NCBI GenBank assembly: GCA_001644045.1
Contig: LUUF01000056.1
Coordinates: 117,449 to 181,448 of the forward strand
Length of the DNA: 64,000 nt
DNA from: Methylomonas methanica
GTDB lineage: Bacteria > Pseudomonadota > Gammaproteobacteria > Methylococcales > Methylomonadaceae
Direction: 5' to 3'
In this document: piece by piece, positions 35,569 to 43,724 of the stretch
How the letters are laid out: every line of letters begins with the position of its first letter
Numbering within the stretch: position 1 is the first letter of the stretch
Translations under genes and position numbers: made by a program
Notes under the pieces: model-generated
What the model saw: only the letters and a program-made list of their open reading frames with translations
Told to the model about the DNA's origin: nothing
The model's database searches: none

Positions 35569-37004
35569 ACTCGTTTCCCTTGCGACGGTTCGTCGTGTTG
35601 CTGCTACTAATCGAGACCAGCGTACCGGCCTATGCCGATTTGCAGCAGGAGATGGATGGCATGTTCGGCACCATGACCAACTTTACCGCGCCGACCGCGC
35701 ATCTCGGTCAACGCCGTGGCGTGATTACCGGCGGCAGCTTGGTTGCGCGCAATGGTATTACCAACACCAATCTGGTTTCATTCGTCCCACCCTCGTTCAG
35801 TGCTGGTTGTGGTGGTATCGATTTGTTCGGCGGCAGTTTCAGCTTTATCAACTTCAACCAGTTCGTACAGTTACTGCGTAATGTGGCCGGTAATGCCGCG
35901 GGCTATGCCTTCCAACTGGCCGTCGGTGCGATGTGTCCCTGGTGCGCTTCGGTGATGACCGACTTGCAGAAGAAGATCCAGGAAATGAACCAGATGTTCA
36001 GCAATTCGTGTCGGCTATCGCAAGGTCTGGTCAACGATACCGTCAAAGCCTTCGATTTGCAAAGCAAGGTCAATTTATCCAACGCCTCTTTTACTCAAGG
36101 CATCAGCGATGTGTTTTCCAGCTGGACCAATACCAGCACCTTGGGTGATCCGGTGCAGCAGGTGAAGCAAAATGCCCCCAATGACATGACGCAAAAAATC
36201 CAGGGCAATCTGGTGTGGCGGGCCTTGGTCAATCAAAACGCCGGTGCCTGGTTTCGGTTCGGCGGAAATGATTTATTGCAGGCGGCGATGAGTATTTCCG
36301 GCACGGTGATCGTCGATGCGCCGCAAGCGGCCGCCGACGGCAAAGGCGAAAACAACGCCATCAGCGCACCACCACCGATTTTACGCATCAAGGATTTGAT
36401 GTACGGCAATGATGCCGGTAACAGCTATCAAACGGTGAATCTGTATGTCTGTTCGGACGGCACCGGCGCTGATCAGTGTTTGAAACCCATCGTCCGCAAC
36501 GTCAATCTGGTCGGACTCAAACAACGGGTCATGGAAATGCTGCTGGGCTCCGCCAATAACGGTAACGGTCTGATTTACAAATTCGCCACCAACAGCGGCC
36601 AAATTACCGCGGCTGAACAAGCCTTCATGCAAACCGTACCGGATGCCATTGGCGGCATGATTCATAACCTGGCCCGCGAGGATGCGGGCATCGCCAAGCT
36701 GTGGGCCGAAGAAGCGGCACCGGTCATTGCCTTGGATCTGGCTCAATTGATTGTCAACGATGTGTTGAACGCCGTGCAAGTCGCCGTGCAAATCAACGAC
36801 CATGCCTACGCCAAATTGCTGATGGATTCGCTGAGCGTAGCTCGTCAGCAGATTCAGGATGAATACGTCACCATCGCTGGTCGCTATGGCAATCCGCAAA
36901 CCCTGATGGCGTTTTATCAGCAGTTGATGAATACCGTCAAACCGCGTCAGTACGGCAGCGTCACCCAAGTATCTGCCACTGGCACAGCATGGCCCAGTCC
37001 GTAA
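35565..37004 (+). CDS. traH: TraH, conjugative pilus assembly protein
   Basis: A 479-residue periplasmic protein with a signal peptide (ending AYADLQ). It has the TraH core: GVITGGSLVARNGITNTNLV, FVPPSFSAGCGGIDLFGGSF then SFI, FQLAVGAMCPWCASVMTDLQ and NSCRLSQGLVND. These are hallmark sequences of TraH in F-like and SXT-like systems, where it works with TraF and TraW in pilus extension. ATGA overlap with traF. 54 bases before traG. Confidence 0.92.
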   Translation: MNSFPLRRFVVLLLLIETSVPAYADLQQEMDGMFGTMTNFTAPTAHLGQRRGVITGGSLVARNGITNTNLVSFVPPSFSAGCGGIDLFGGSFSFINFNQFVQLLRNVAGNAAGYAFQLAVGAMCPWCASVMTDLQKKIQEMNQMFSNSCRLSQGLVNDTVKAFDLQSKVNLSNASFTQGISDVFSSWTNTSTLGDPVQQVKQNAPNDMTQKIQGNLVWRALVNQNAGAWFRFGGNDLLQAAMSISGTVIVDAPQAAADGKGENNAISAPPPILRIKDLMYGNDAGNSYQTVNLYVCSDGTGADQCLKPIVRNVNLVGLKQRVMEMLLGSANNGNGLIYKFATNSGQITAAEQAFMQTVPDAIGGMIHNLAREDAGIAKLWAEEAAPVIALDLAQLIVNDVLNAVQVAVQINDHAYAKLLMDSLSVARQQIQDEYVTIAGRYGNPQTLMAFYQQLMNTVKPRQYGSVTQVSATGTAWPSP

Positions 37005-37058
37005 TGCCGGTTCATACCTCTGTGTCATATTTTCTAGCTGGATAAAAGCAGGTAGCCC

Positions 37059-40000
37059 ATGTTTGAAATCTTCTCCGTGGGCGATTCCGCCTATCTACAA
37101 GCGGTATTGAATGCGGTGGCTATGATTGCCGGTACTGGCGATTATCGGACAGCGGCAGCTATTGGTGGCATCATCGGTGTGATTATCATCATGCTGCGCG
37201 CCTTGATTCAGTTTGATGGCCGTGGCATTCGCTATCAGGATCTGTTCATCGCCTATGTGCTGTGGCTGATGCTGTATGCGCCGTCCGTGCGAGTCAGTAT
37301 CGAAGATGCGTATACCGGCAGTGTGGTGGTGGTCGATAACGTACCGATGGGGCCGGCGGTGGTTGGCAGTGTGATGTCGAACATGGGTTATCGCACCACT
37401 CGCTTGTTCGAACAAGCCTTTGGTACACCGACCATGACCGGCAATGGTTTTGCCGATAGTTTGCAAACTTTGACGGCGGTGCGTAAAAACCTGCTCTCGC
37501 GGATTCATCTGGGGGCAGCCAATGCGCCGGTCGCCGGTAGTGACATGGAAGCCTCGTTTGCCAATTACGTCAAGGAATGTACCTTGACCGGCGTGGATTT
37601 ACATCTGAAATCGGTTGATGCGATTTTGCGCGATGCCGATCCGCTCAATGCCATTCGCTTTGACTCGGACATTTACATGACCGAGATTTATATCGGCGGT
37701 CAGCCACAAACCCAAACCTGTACCGATGCCTGGACCAATCTGGGTAATCTTGCCAACGGCGCCTTTGGCACGGCCCTGGAAACCCAGTTACAACATATTT
37801 TGGGTGTCCCGGCTGTCGCAGACACGCTGCCAAAAATTCAGGACGCGTTTGATGCCCTAGCGGGACCGGGTGTGGTGGATGCCAGTCAGTACATGCTGAT
37901 GTCGGCGATCATGCCGATGTTCGAGCAAGGCGTGGTAGGCCGGCATGAAGACGGTCTGCACTGGACCAAGGCATCAATGATCGAACAAGCCATTCAGCAG
38001 CGTAATACCCAATGGGCGGCGGAACAGACTTTGTTCTCGAAAATCGTCCGGCCGATGATGGCGTTTATTGAAGGCCTGAGTTATGCCATCGCGCCGATCA
38101 TGGCCTTTGTGGTGTTGTTTGGCAGTGTCGGCATTCGCATGAACATCGGCTACTTCTCGATGTTACTGTGGATACAATTATGGATGCCGATTTTGGCGGT
38201 GATCAACTTGTTCATTAATATGTCGGCAGCCGGCAAAATGGCGGCACTGACCTCGGCCAATTACAACCTGCCATCCATGATGGGCATTTATCAGCTGGAT
38301 ATGGAATTGCAGCAATGGTTGTCGATCGGCGGCATGTTGGCGGCATCAACACCGGCCATCACCTTGATGCTGATTTACCGCGGTGCGGTTACCGCTACGC
38401 ACTTTCTGGGGCGGATGGATGGCGGTGACTATGCCAACGAACGGATTGCCACACCGGATGTCGTCAGTCCGGCACCGATTCTGAATGCGCAACCGCAGCA
38501 TCAATACAGTCCGCTTTCAGCGGTAACCCAGACTGGCAGCGACAAAGTGTTGCCCACGTTCTCCGCCGGTAAGGATATGAGTGCGGCTGTTTCATCGGCG
38601 TATAGTGCCTCGGAACAAGCGACCAGCAGTTTCATGAATAGCGTGTCATCTACCGCAGCCAAATCCAGCAGTATCACTCATGATGCGTTTGATAGCCGTT
38701 CACTAGGACAACAGATCGCCAGCAGTTCCAGTCATACCGACGCCTATAACCGACAGTTTGGTGAAGCCTTTGCCAAGAAACATGCGGATACCGGCATTTC
38801 GGCAGACAGTTTTTCCGCACTGGTCGCTGGCAGTGCTAATGCCGGTGCCAAACTGGGTAACGATCAATTAAGTGCCACACTCTCTGGACGCTTACAGAAC
38901 GATTTCAAGGTTGGCCAGGATAAGTCCGATACCATTGCCGCCGATATTAGCCAAACCGTTAATGATGCGCAGGGTTATCAGGTTGGTCTGGCCAAAAACC
39001 TGGCGATGGATGCGCAGGACGGCACCCGCAATGTAGCTTCGATGGGTTTACAAAGCCAATCACTTTCCTCCTTACAACGCAGCGCGACGGATGTGGTTTC
39101 GGCTAATGAAACCTACCAACAAACGGCATCGGCACAACAACGGTTTGGGAGCCAAGCCAGCTTTGGTGCGGCGGAAACCGGTTACAAAATCGCTAATGAC
39201 AACACGCTGATGGAACGCCTCGATCAAACCCTGGATCAATATGGGTTGCGCGGTGATACCCAGCGCCTAGCCTCACAGTGGAAAGCCGCCGGCTGGATCA
39301 GTAACAGCGAACAAGCCTATGCCGCAGCGGGCATGTCGTTGTTAACGGGATTCTCGTCGCCCAGCTATCGTACCCTCGACAATCAGCAATCTCGGCAAGC
39401 CGAAGTGGCCGGTTACCAATTACTGGGCGATGCCTTTAATGCGCCGAAAGCGGATCAAAGCCATAGCCCGGTCCGAAATGAATCGTTGCTGAATCAGGCG
39501 CCTCACTTCGGAAACGTTCAGTCGAATGTCGAGCAAGCCAACTTAGCTGATCCGCGAGCTGAAGTCGCGGGTATTGGTCATCGTGTGAAGCAACAAATCA
39601 ATCGTACCGGCAACAAGGTCGGATCTGGTCAGCGGGCCATTGAGGCAGACCATGATCAGAACCTTCAGGGACTAGACCAAACCTCCAAATCCGGATTTAG
39701 CGAGGTGGCTAATATCAAAGCAGAACATTTTAAAGCGGCTATTGCTGCCGCAGCCAACGATACGCCTTCGGTGGCTGCGGCGTCGTATAACTACTTGGGG
39801 GGTAGTCTTTATAACTCAGCGAAAAATATTGAAGCCGTCGGCGCAGGTGCCAAAGGATCGCTGAATGAATTCATTGCGCATGCCGATGAAGCATACTCAA
39901 AAGGGGCTGATTATTGGGAAGCGATTAAATACGGTGCATCCCAATCACAATCCGGATTTACCGAAGCAACCAAACATTGGGCAGACCAACGTGTGGGTGC

Positions 40001-40256
40001 TGTTTCGGACAGACTCACCTCAAGCCAACAAGCCTATTACCGCGCCGCGATGATTGATACGTTTGCAGGTATCGCGGTTTTCGGTGAGAACACTGGCGAT
40101 TTGGGTGCCGCGAGGCAGAACTTACTGGTTGAAGAAGGACAAGATGACGGCAGCAACATTGCCCAGTTGCTAAAACAAGCGGCTGGTCAGAACAGAAAGG
40201 ATCTAATTGACCAGATCGGGAATTACAACCGAGCTCGTGGGCGCATTAATTACTAA
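37059..40256 (+). CDS. traG: TraG, mating-pair stabilisation protein
   Basis: A 1,065-residue inner-membrane and periplasmic protein. The N-terminal half has membrane helices at about 35-60, 75-95, 335-365, 370-395 and 430-455, with YFSMLLWIQLWMPILAVINL as the TraG_N signature. The C-terminal ~600 residues are a long alanine/serine/glutamine-rich extension, probably periplasmic or surface-facing and involved in contact with the recipient (and entry exclusion in F/SXT systems). Third gene of traF-traH-traG. Stop overlaps the convergent membrane gene by 11 bases. Confidence 0.9.
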   Translation: MFEIFSVGDSAYLQAVLNAVAMIAGTGDYRTAAAIGGIIGVIIIMLRALIQFDGRGIRYQDLFIAYVLWLMLYAPSVRVSIEDAYTGSVVVVDNVPMGPAVVGSVMSNMGYRTTRLFEQAFGTPTMTGNGFADSLQTLTAVRKNLLSRIHLGAANAPVAGSDMEASFANYVKECTLTGVDLHLKSVDAILRDADPLNAIRFDSDIYMTEIYIGGQPQTQTCTDAWTNLGNLANGAFGTALETQLQHILGVPAVADTLPKIQDAFDALAGPGVVDASQYMLMSAIMPMFEQGVVGRHEDGLHWTKASMIEQAIQQRNTQWAAEQTLFSKIVRPMMAFIEGLSYAIAPIMAFVVLFGSVGIRMNIGYFSMLLWIQLWMPILAVINLFINMSAAGKMAALTSANYNLPSMMGIYQLDMELQQWLSIGGMLAASTPAITLMLIYRGAVTATHFLGRMDGGDYANERIATPDVVSPAPILNAQPQHQYSPLSAVTQTGSDKVLPTFSAGKDMSAAVSSAYSASEQATSSFMNSVSSTAAKSSSITHDAFDSRSLGQQIASSSSHTDAYNRQFGEAFAKKHADTGISADSFSALVAGSANAGAKLGNDQLSATLSGRLQNDFKVGQDKSDTIAADISQTVNDAQGYQVGLAKNLAMDAQDGTRNVASMGLQSQSLSSLQRSATDVVSANETYQQTASAQQRFGSQASFGAAETGYKIANDNTLMERLDQTLDQYGLRGDTQRLASQWKAAGWISNSEQAYAAAGMSLLTGFSSPSYRTLDNQQSRQAEVAGYQLLGDAFNAPKADQSHSPVRNESLLNQAPHFGNVQSNVEQANLADPRAEVAGIGHRVKQQINRTGNKVGSGQRAIEADHDQNLQGLDQTSKSGFSEVANIKAEHFKAAIAAAANDTPSVAAASYNYLGGSLYNSAKNIEAVGAGAKGSLNEFIAHADEAYSKGADYWEAIKYGASQSQSGFTEATKHWADQRVGAVSDRLTSSQQAYYRAAMIDTFAGIAVFGENTGDLGAARQNLLVEEGQDDGSNIAQLLKQAAGQNRKDLIDQIGNYNRARGRINY

Positions 40257-40860
40257 CCAAACCTTTACCGCGGGTTTTGAACAGTTGTAATAGGCCAGAC
40301 AACAGACCTCTGGTTAGCATGACTGCAAACGCCAGCACTATATAACTAGACCATTCAGGGATTTGGTAGATCAGGGTCATTGCCAAAACTACCAGGATGG
40401 CCCAGTAGTAATTGCTTTCATGGCCAAATTTAGTTGCCAGTTGCTCAATAGTTTGAAAGGCAAGTTCCGCCAAAGCCAATAATCCGAAAATGATGGCACC
40501 GTGCAAACCAATATGTCCTGTGTCGGTTGAAAAAACACCCTTCGAGCTTAGTAATCCGATTAAGCCAAATCCAATGACTGCAAAGGATAGCCAGTAAAAG
40601 GCAGAAAAGGACAACGTTCGAGTTTGAAAACGCCGTAATAAACGTCGAAAGCCACTTTCGAATGTCGAGAACGTGCCGCCGCAAAAAGGGCAGATCGATT
40701 TGAGTGGCTGACCATGGTAAATGACGACCCTCGGCACCATTGCTCGGTTACATTCATGGCAATGTACAGTAGCGTGATGTCCGCTAAACATTGATTGGCC
40801 GGATCCGGATTGCTGAATCGTGGCGCCGATTTTAAACCGGTATGATAGAGAAGATGACAT
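40246..40860 (-). CDS. Zinc-ribbon membrane protein after traG
   Basis: A 204-residue protein of unknown function. The N-terminal ~65 residues carry a zinc ribbon: TVHCHECNRAM and SICPFCGG (two CxxC pairs). Four membrane helices follow (AFYWLSFAVIGFGLIGLL, GAIIFGLLALAELAFQ, YYWAILVVLAMTLIYQ, YIVLAFAVMLTRGLL). The position opposite traG is where SXT-like elements encode an entry-exclusion protein (Eex), so that is one idea, but the zinc ribbon is unusual. Start at ATG 40860 with GGGAG 6 bases upstream. Confidence 0.6.
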   Translation of the reverse strand: MSSSLSYRFKIGATIQQSGSGQSMFSGHHATVHCHECNRAMVPRVVIYHGQPLKSICPFCGGTFSTFESGFRRLLRRFQTRTLSFSAFYWLSFAVIGFGLIGLLSSKGVFSTDTGHIGLHGAIIFGLLALAELAFQTIEQLATKFGHESNYYWAILVVLAMTLIYQIPEWSSYIVLAFAVMLTRGLLSGLLQLFKTRGKGLVSN

Positions 40861-41047
40861 CAATAGCTCCCGCATTTCTTGGTGCGATTATCGTACGTCG
40901 ATATTGCTGGATTTCCAAGTCATGATATTGAAATTATTGGATTTTCATGCCTTAAAGTTAATGAATTTACACTCTAGGTCTGGGTCAGACTGACAGTCCA
41001 TTAATTTTGCCTGTAAGCGCTTAAAGCGGCTTGCTTCATATGCAATT

Positions 41048-41075
41048 TGTCAGAAACGAATTTGCATTTCTGACA
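41048..41075. promoter_or_regulatory. 28-bp inverted repeat before a small ORF
   Basis: Perfect arms TGTCAGAAA (41048-41056) and TTTCTGACA (41067-41075) with a 10-base spacer. It ends 14 bases before the small ORF start. The spacing is the same as in the tra operators, but the arms differ. Likely a dimer binding site. Confidence 0.5.
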
Positions 41076-41089
41076 TAAGAGGTATTGCT

Positions 41090-41230
41090 ATGGCTCGGCC
41101 CCGAGGCTGCCCAGGATGCATTGCAGAGACGTCGAGCAAAGTTACCCGGGGGGCCTTGCGTGGTGTGCGTGCTTTATTACCGAGTTGGATGGCCCGAATC
41201 GTTAGCGAAGAGATGATGGCGCATGGCTGA
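41090..41230 (+). CDS. Possible 46-residue small protein
   Basis: ATG preceded at good spacing by AGAGGT. The peptide begins MARPRGCPGCIAETSSK, has one CPGC pair and ends EEMMAHG. Strongly basic. I do not recognise it. The ribosome site and the adjacent palindrome are the only support. Confidence 0.35.
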   Translation: MARPRGCPGCIAETSSKVTRGALRGVRALLPSWMARIVSEEMMAHG

Positions 41231-41668
41231 GTCTTGGTTTTTACTCAATTAATATTACGCCAACAGTTAATGATGATTTTTGAAGGTATGAATTTTCACA
41301 ATCGATCCGCTGCAGTCTGTCGTTCATTTTGATTCATTGGCAGCAATCAATGGTCAACAGTCATTAGTACCTATCGTCGACGATATACTGGAGAGAAAAT
41401 TATATGTCGATCAATGATTAAACTGGACAACATTTATTCTTTTGCAGATATTCTGTTAATAGATTAATAACATTATGATTAAATTTTCTTTGAAAAAAGA
41501 TTATCCTCTTTCTGGATAAGAGGTTTTGGTAGTTTTTGGGTAATCTGCACATAATCACGACGAGGATTCTCCTGGGCTATCTCAATGGGTTTGTTCATAA
41601 AGACCTCAGTTTTTTAACTAGCTAATAATTTGATAGGCATTAAGAAATTTAATCCAAACAGGACATCC

Positions 41669-42562
41669 ATGAACACAAAAAATCCCAAAGCAATCCGGAG
41701 CAGCCTGAGGTATTGGAACGTTTGTATATGCATTGCGACGATTTTACCCTTTAGCGTATTCGGTCAACAGGTGTCGCCACCTAAGCCGCCAAAGCCAGCC
41801 GAAGATATCCCTAAGTTGAGTGCCGTAAAACCAATCATCGTGTGTGGCAACTGTGACCAGCCGTTCGATACGACGACGCACAAAAAGGTTTTGGACGGGC
41901 TTTTGTCCAACAAGTATGTTGGCGAGTTGCGTAAAGCATTGTACATACAGGATACATATCATCAGTTTGAGTCAAAGGTCCACTTCGACAACTGCGACTT
42001 CGAAGAGTCTATAGGTTATGTCGACAGCCTTCTTACAGAGGTAGATGGCCATGTGGCGCAAGCTAAGGTCGAAAAAGAGAAAGGTGACCAAGCCGCAATT
42101 GACGCATCAATGTTGAATGCATTCTTCGCTCTGGGGCAAGCATTGCACGGTGTACAGGATTTCTATGCCCATACCAACTATGTCGAGATGAGTGTTGGGC
42201 AGGCAAAAAAATCAAACGATATAGACATCGTGGCGCTGTGGAAGCAATCTGGTAAGGATCGAATTAAGGAACTCATGGGCAAGGGATTAGTGTCAGGCTA
42301 TGTCTTCTGGGGTTTCCCTCAAAAATGCCCCGAGGGCACTCCTTCCCACGCAGATATGGCCAAGGACAAGGCTACTACACCGAGTGGGTCGGTTAAGGTA
42401 CCCCATCTTGATAATCGAAGCCGATACCAAATTGCTGTGCAATTGGCTCGTGGCGCATCACAAGAATTGATTGATGATGCTTTCCGTCGCTGGCCACTCC
42501 TCAAAGAAGTCAATGGCGATCACGTAGCGTTTGAAGTCCTCGTCGATCGCCGCGGGCTTTGA
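41669..42562 (+). CDS. Secreted HET-C-like protein (zinc phospholipase C/P1-nuclease fold)
   Basis: A 297-residue protein with a signal peptide (CICIATILPFSVFGQ). The central motif FALGQALHGVQDFYAHTNYV is the LHxxQDFYxHxN core of the HET-C family, whose fold is related to zinc-dependent phospholipase C and P1 nuclease. Another His/Cys-bearing strip is IIVCGNCDQPFDTTTHK. Role unknown in bacteria; such proteins appear in contact or envelope toxins. Start ATG 41669 has AGGA 5 bases upstream. The next gene starts 2 bases after its stop, so the pair is one transcript. Confidence 0.65.
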   Translation: MNTKNPKAIRSSLRYWNVCICIATILPFSVFGQQVSPPKPPKPAEDIPKLSAVKPIIVCGNCDQPFDTTTHKKVLDGLLSNKYVGELRKALYIQDTYHQFESKVHFDNCDFEESIGYVDSLLTEVDGHVAQAKVEKEKGDQAAIDASMLNAFFALGQALHGVQDFYAHTNYVEMSVGQAKKSNDIDIVALWKQSGKDRIKELMGKGLVSGYVFWGFPQKCPEGTPSHADMAKDKATTPSGSVKVPHLDNRSRYQIAVQLARGASQELIDDAFRRWPLLKEVNGDHVAFEVLVDRRGL

Positions 42563-42564
42563 AA

Positions 42565-43704
42565 ATGAAATCGCCTTTGCATTACGCAATTGCCGTACTT
42601 CTACTATTTAACGCTGACAGGACTGCAAGCGCTCAGATACCTCCGAGCTGCCGTCTCGACGAGGAGGGCGGCAAGGCCGCAGCAACGACGATACGTCTGG
42701 CGATGAAGGCTTATGAGGTACTGGGTAAGCCACTTCCTTTCGACGAAGTTATCGTTAACCCAACAGTAGCTCCACCAACGCCAAAGTCGCTTGCTGTTTA
42801 CGTTGTGACAGATGCCACTATGAGCACGGTCAATAAAAAAAATTGTGTCTTCAAGAAACCGGCAGTTGTGCAAGGCGAGGAGCTAGACCCAATCAGCATA
42901 AGCGGTGGGTGCGTAGCCGCTGCCGGAAAGATGGAAGTCAGGTGCTCCTCCGAAGCGGTTCAGATGTTTGGCAAGCAAGGGGAGCGAACTGGCCTAGCAA
43001 ACCCGGCTCTTCTTTATGTGCTTGCCCACGAGTTGGGACATATCCTGCAGCGGCGCCCTGGGGAATATGCAGGCCGGGTGGAGCCCATCGAACTTAAGCA
43101 GCCGCAAGCTGCAAAGCTGGACATCTTGCGCGAATCGTGCGAGCCAGGATTGACTAAGGCGGAAGAGGATGCTGATCAACTTGCGGTGCAAGTGCTAGTA
43201 AAACTACTTCCTGAGCCTCCTTACCGTGAGCCTTTGTTTTCAGCCCAGGGTTCAGTGCTTTGGGGAGCAGACCAACTGAATCTTGCGGCGAACTCCTGGC
43301 GCAAAGCAACGCTCGAACGTGAATTTATCAGTCAGCACAAGCCTCACAAGAGTTTCGTGCCGACAGAGTTCCCCACACCTACGCCAGTTGTGCAGGCGAA
43401 TGCTAAGAGGTTTGTCTGCGAAGTGCTGACGAGGAAGTCTGGGGTTGTTAATTACCCTGGCCGTTCCAGCACTCATCCTACGCTAGAGCGGCGAATGCAA
43501 AGGGTAGCAGAGGCTTTACGGCCACTGGCGACCGGGCTTCCAAAATCTGATGCAAAGCAGGAATATCGATCTATTGCTGTTTTACAAGAACAACTCAGTG
43601 ACATCTTCACTTTCATGTATCGGGAGACTGGGGTTTACCTAGAGGCACTTCAGAGCAACATTTGTAGCAGGGTCAACAGCGATAAACCGACGGAGGGATG
43701 CTAG
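42565..43704 (+). CDS. Secreted M48-like zinc metallopeptidase
   Basis: A 379-residue protein with a signal peptide (about residues 1-24, ending ASAQ). The catalytic helix is LAHELGHILQRR (HELGH at 155-159) and a later helix KAEEDADQLAVQVLVKL gives the third ligand in the ExxAD pattern of gluzincins. STHPTLERRMQRVAEAL is typical of M48 peptidases. Two bases separate it from the HET-C-like gene; a TTG start would overlap it. Probably cuts or matures a periplasmic partner, perhaps the HET-C-like protein. Ends convergent with the ABC-3C ATPase. Confidence 0.75.
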   Translation: MKSPLHYAIAVLLLFNADRTASAQIPPSCRLDEEGGKAAATTIRLAMKAYEVLGKPLPFDEVIVNPTVAPPTPKSLAVYVVTDATMSTVNKKNCVFKKPAVVQGEELDPISISGGCVAAAGKMEVRCSSEAVQMFGKQGERTGLANPALLYVLAHELGHILQRRPGEYAGRVEPIELKQPQAAKLDILRESCEPGLTKAEEDADQLAVQVLVKLLPEPPYREPLFSAQGSVLWGADQLNLAANSWRKATLEREFISQHKPHKSFVPTEFPTPTPVVQANAKRFVCEVLTRKSGVVNYPGRSSTHPTLERRMQRVAEALRPLATGLPKSDAKQEYRSIAVLQEQLSDIFTFMYRETGVYLEALQSNICSRVNSDKPTEGC

Positions 43705-43724
43705 ACAAGTTAAGAGGTTATTTC

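Larger units (their letters stand above)
40861..41668. other. Mostly non-coding 800-base region after traG
   Basis: AT-rich. Contains a perfect 9-bp inverted repeat (41048-41075) and one possible 46-codon gene (41090-41230) but no longer frame that looks real. Marks the boundary between the transfer genes and the cargo block. Confidence 0.5.
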
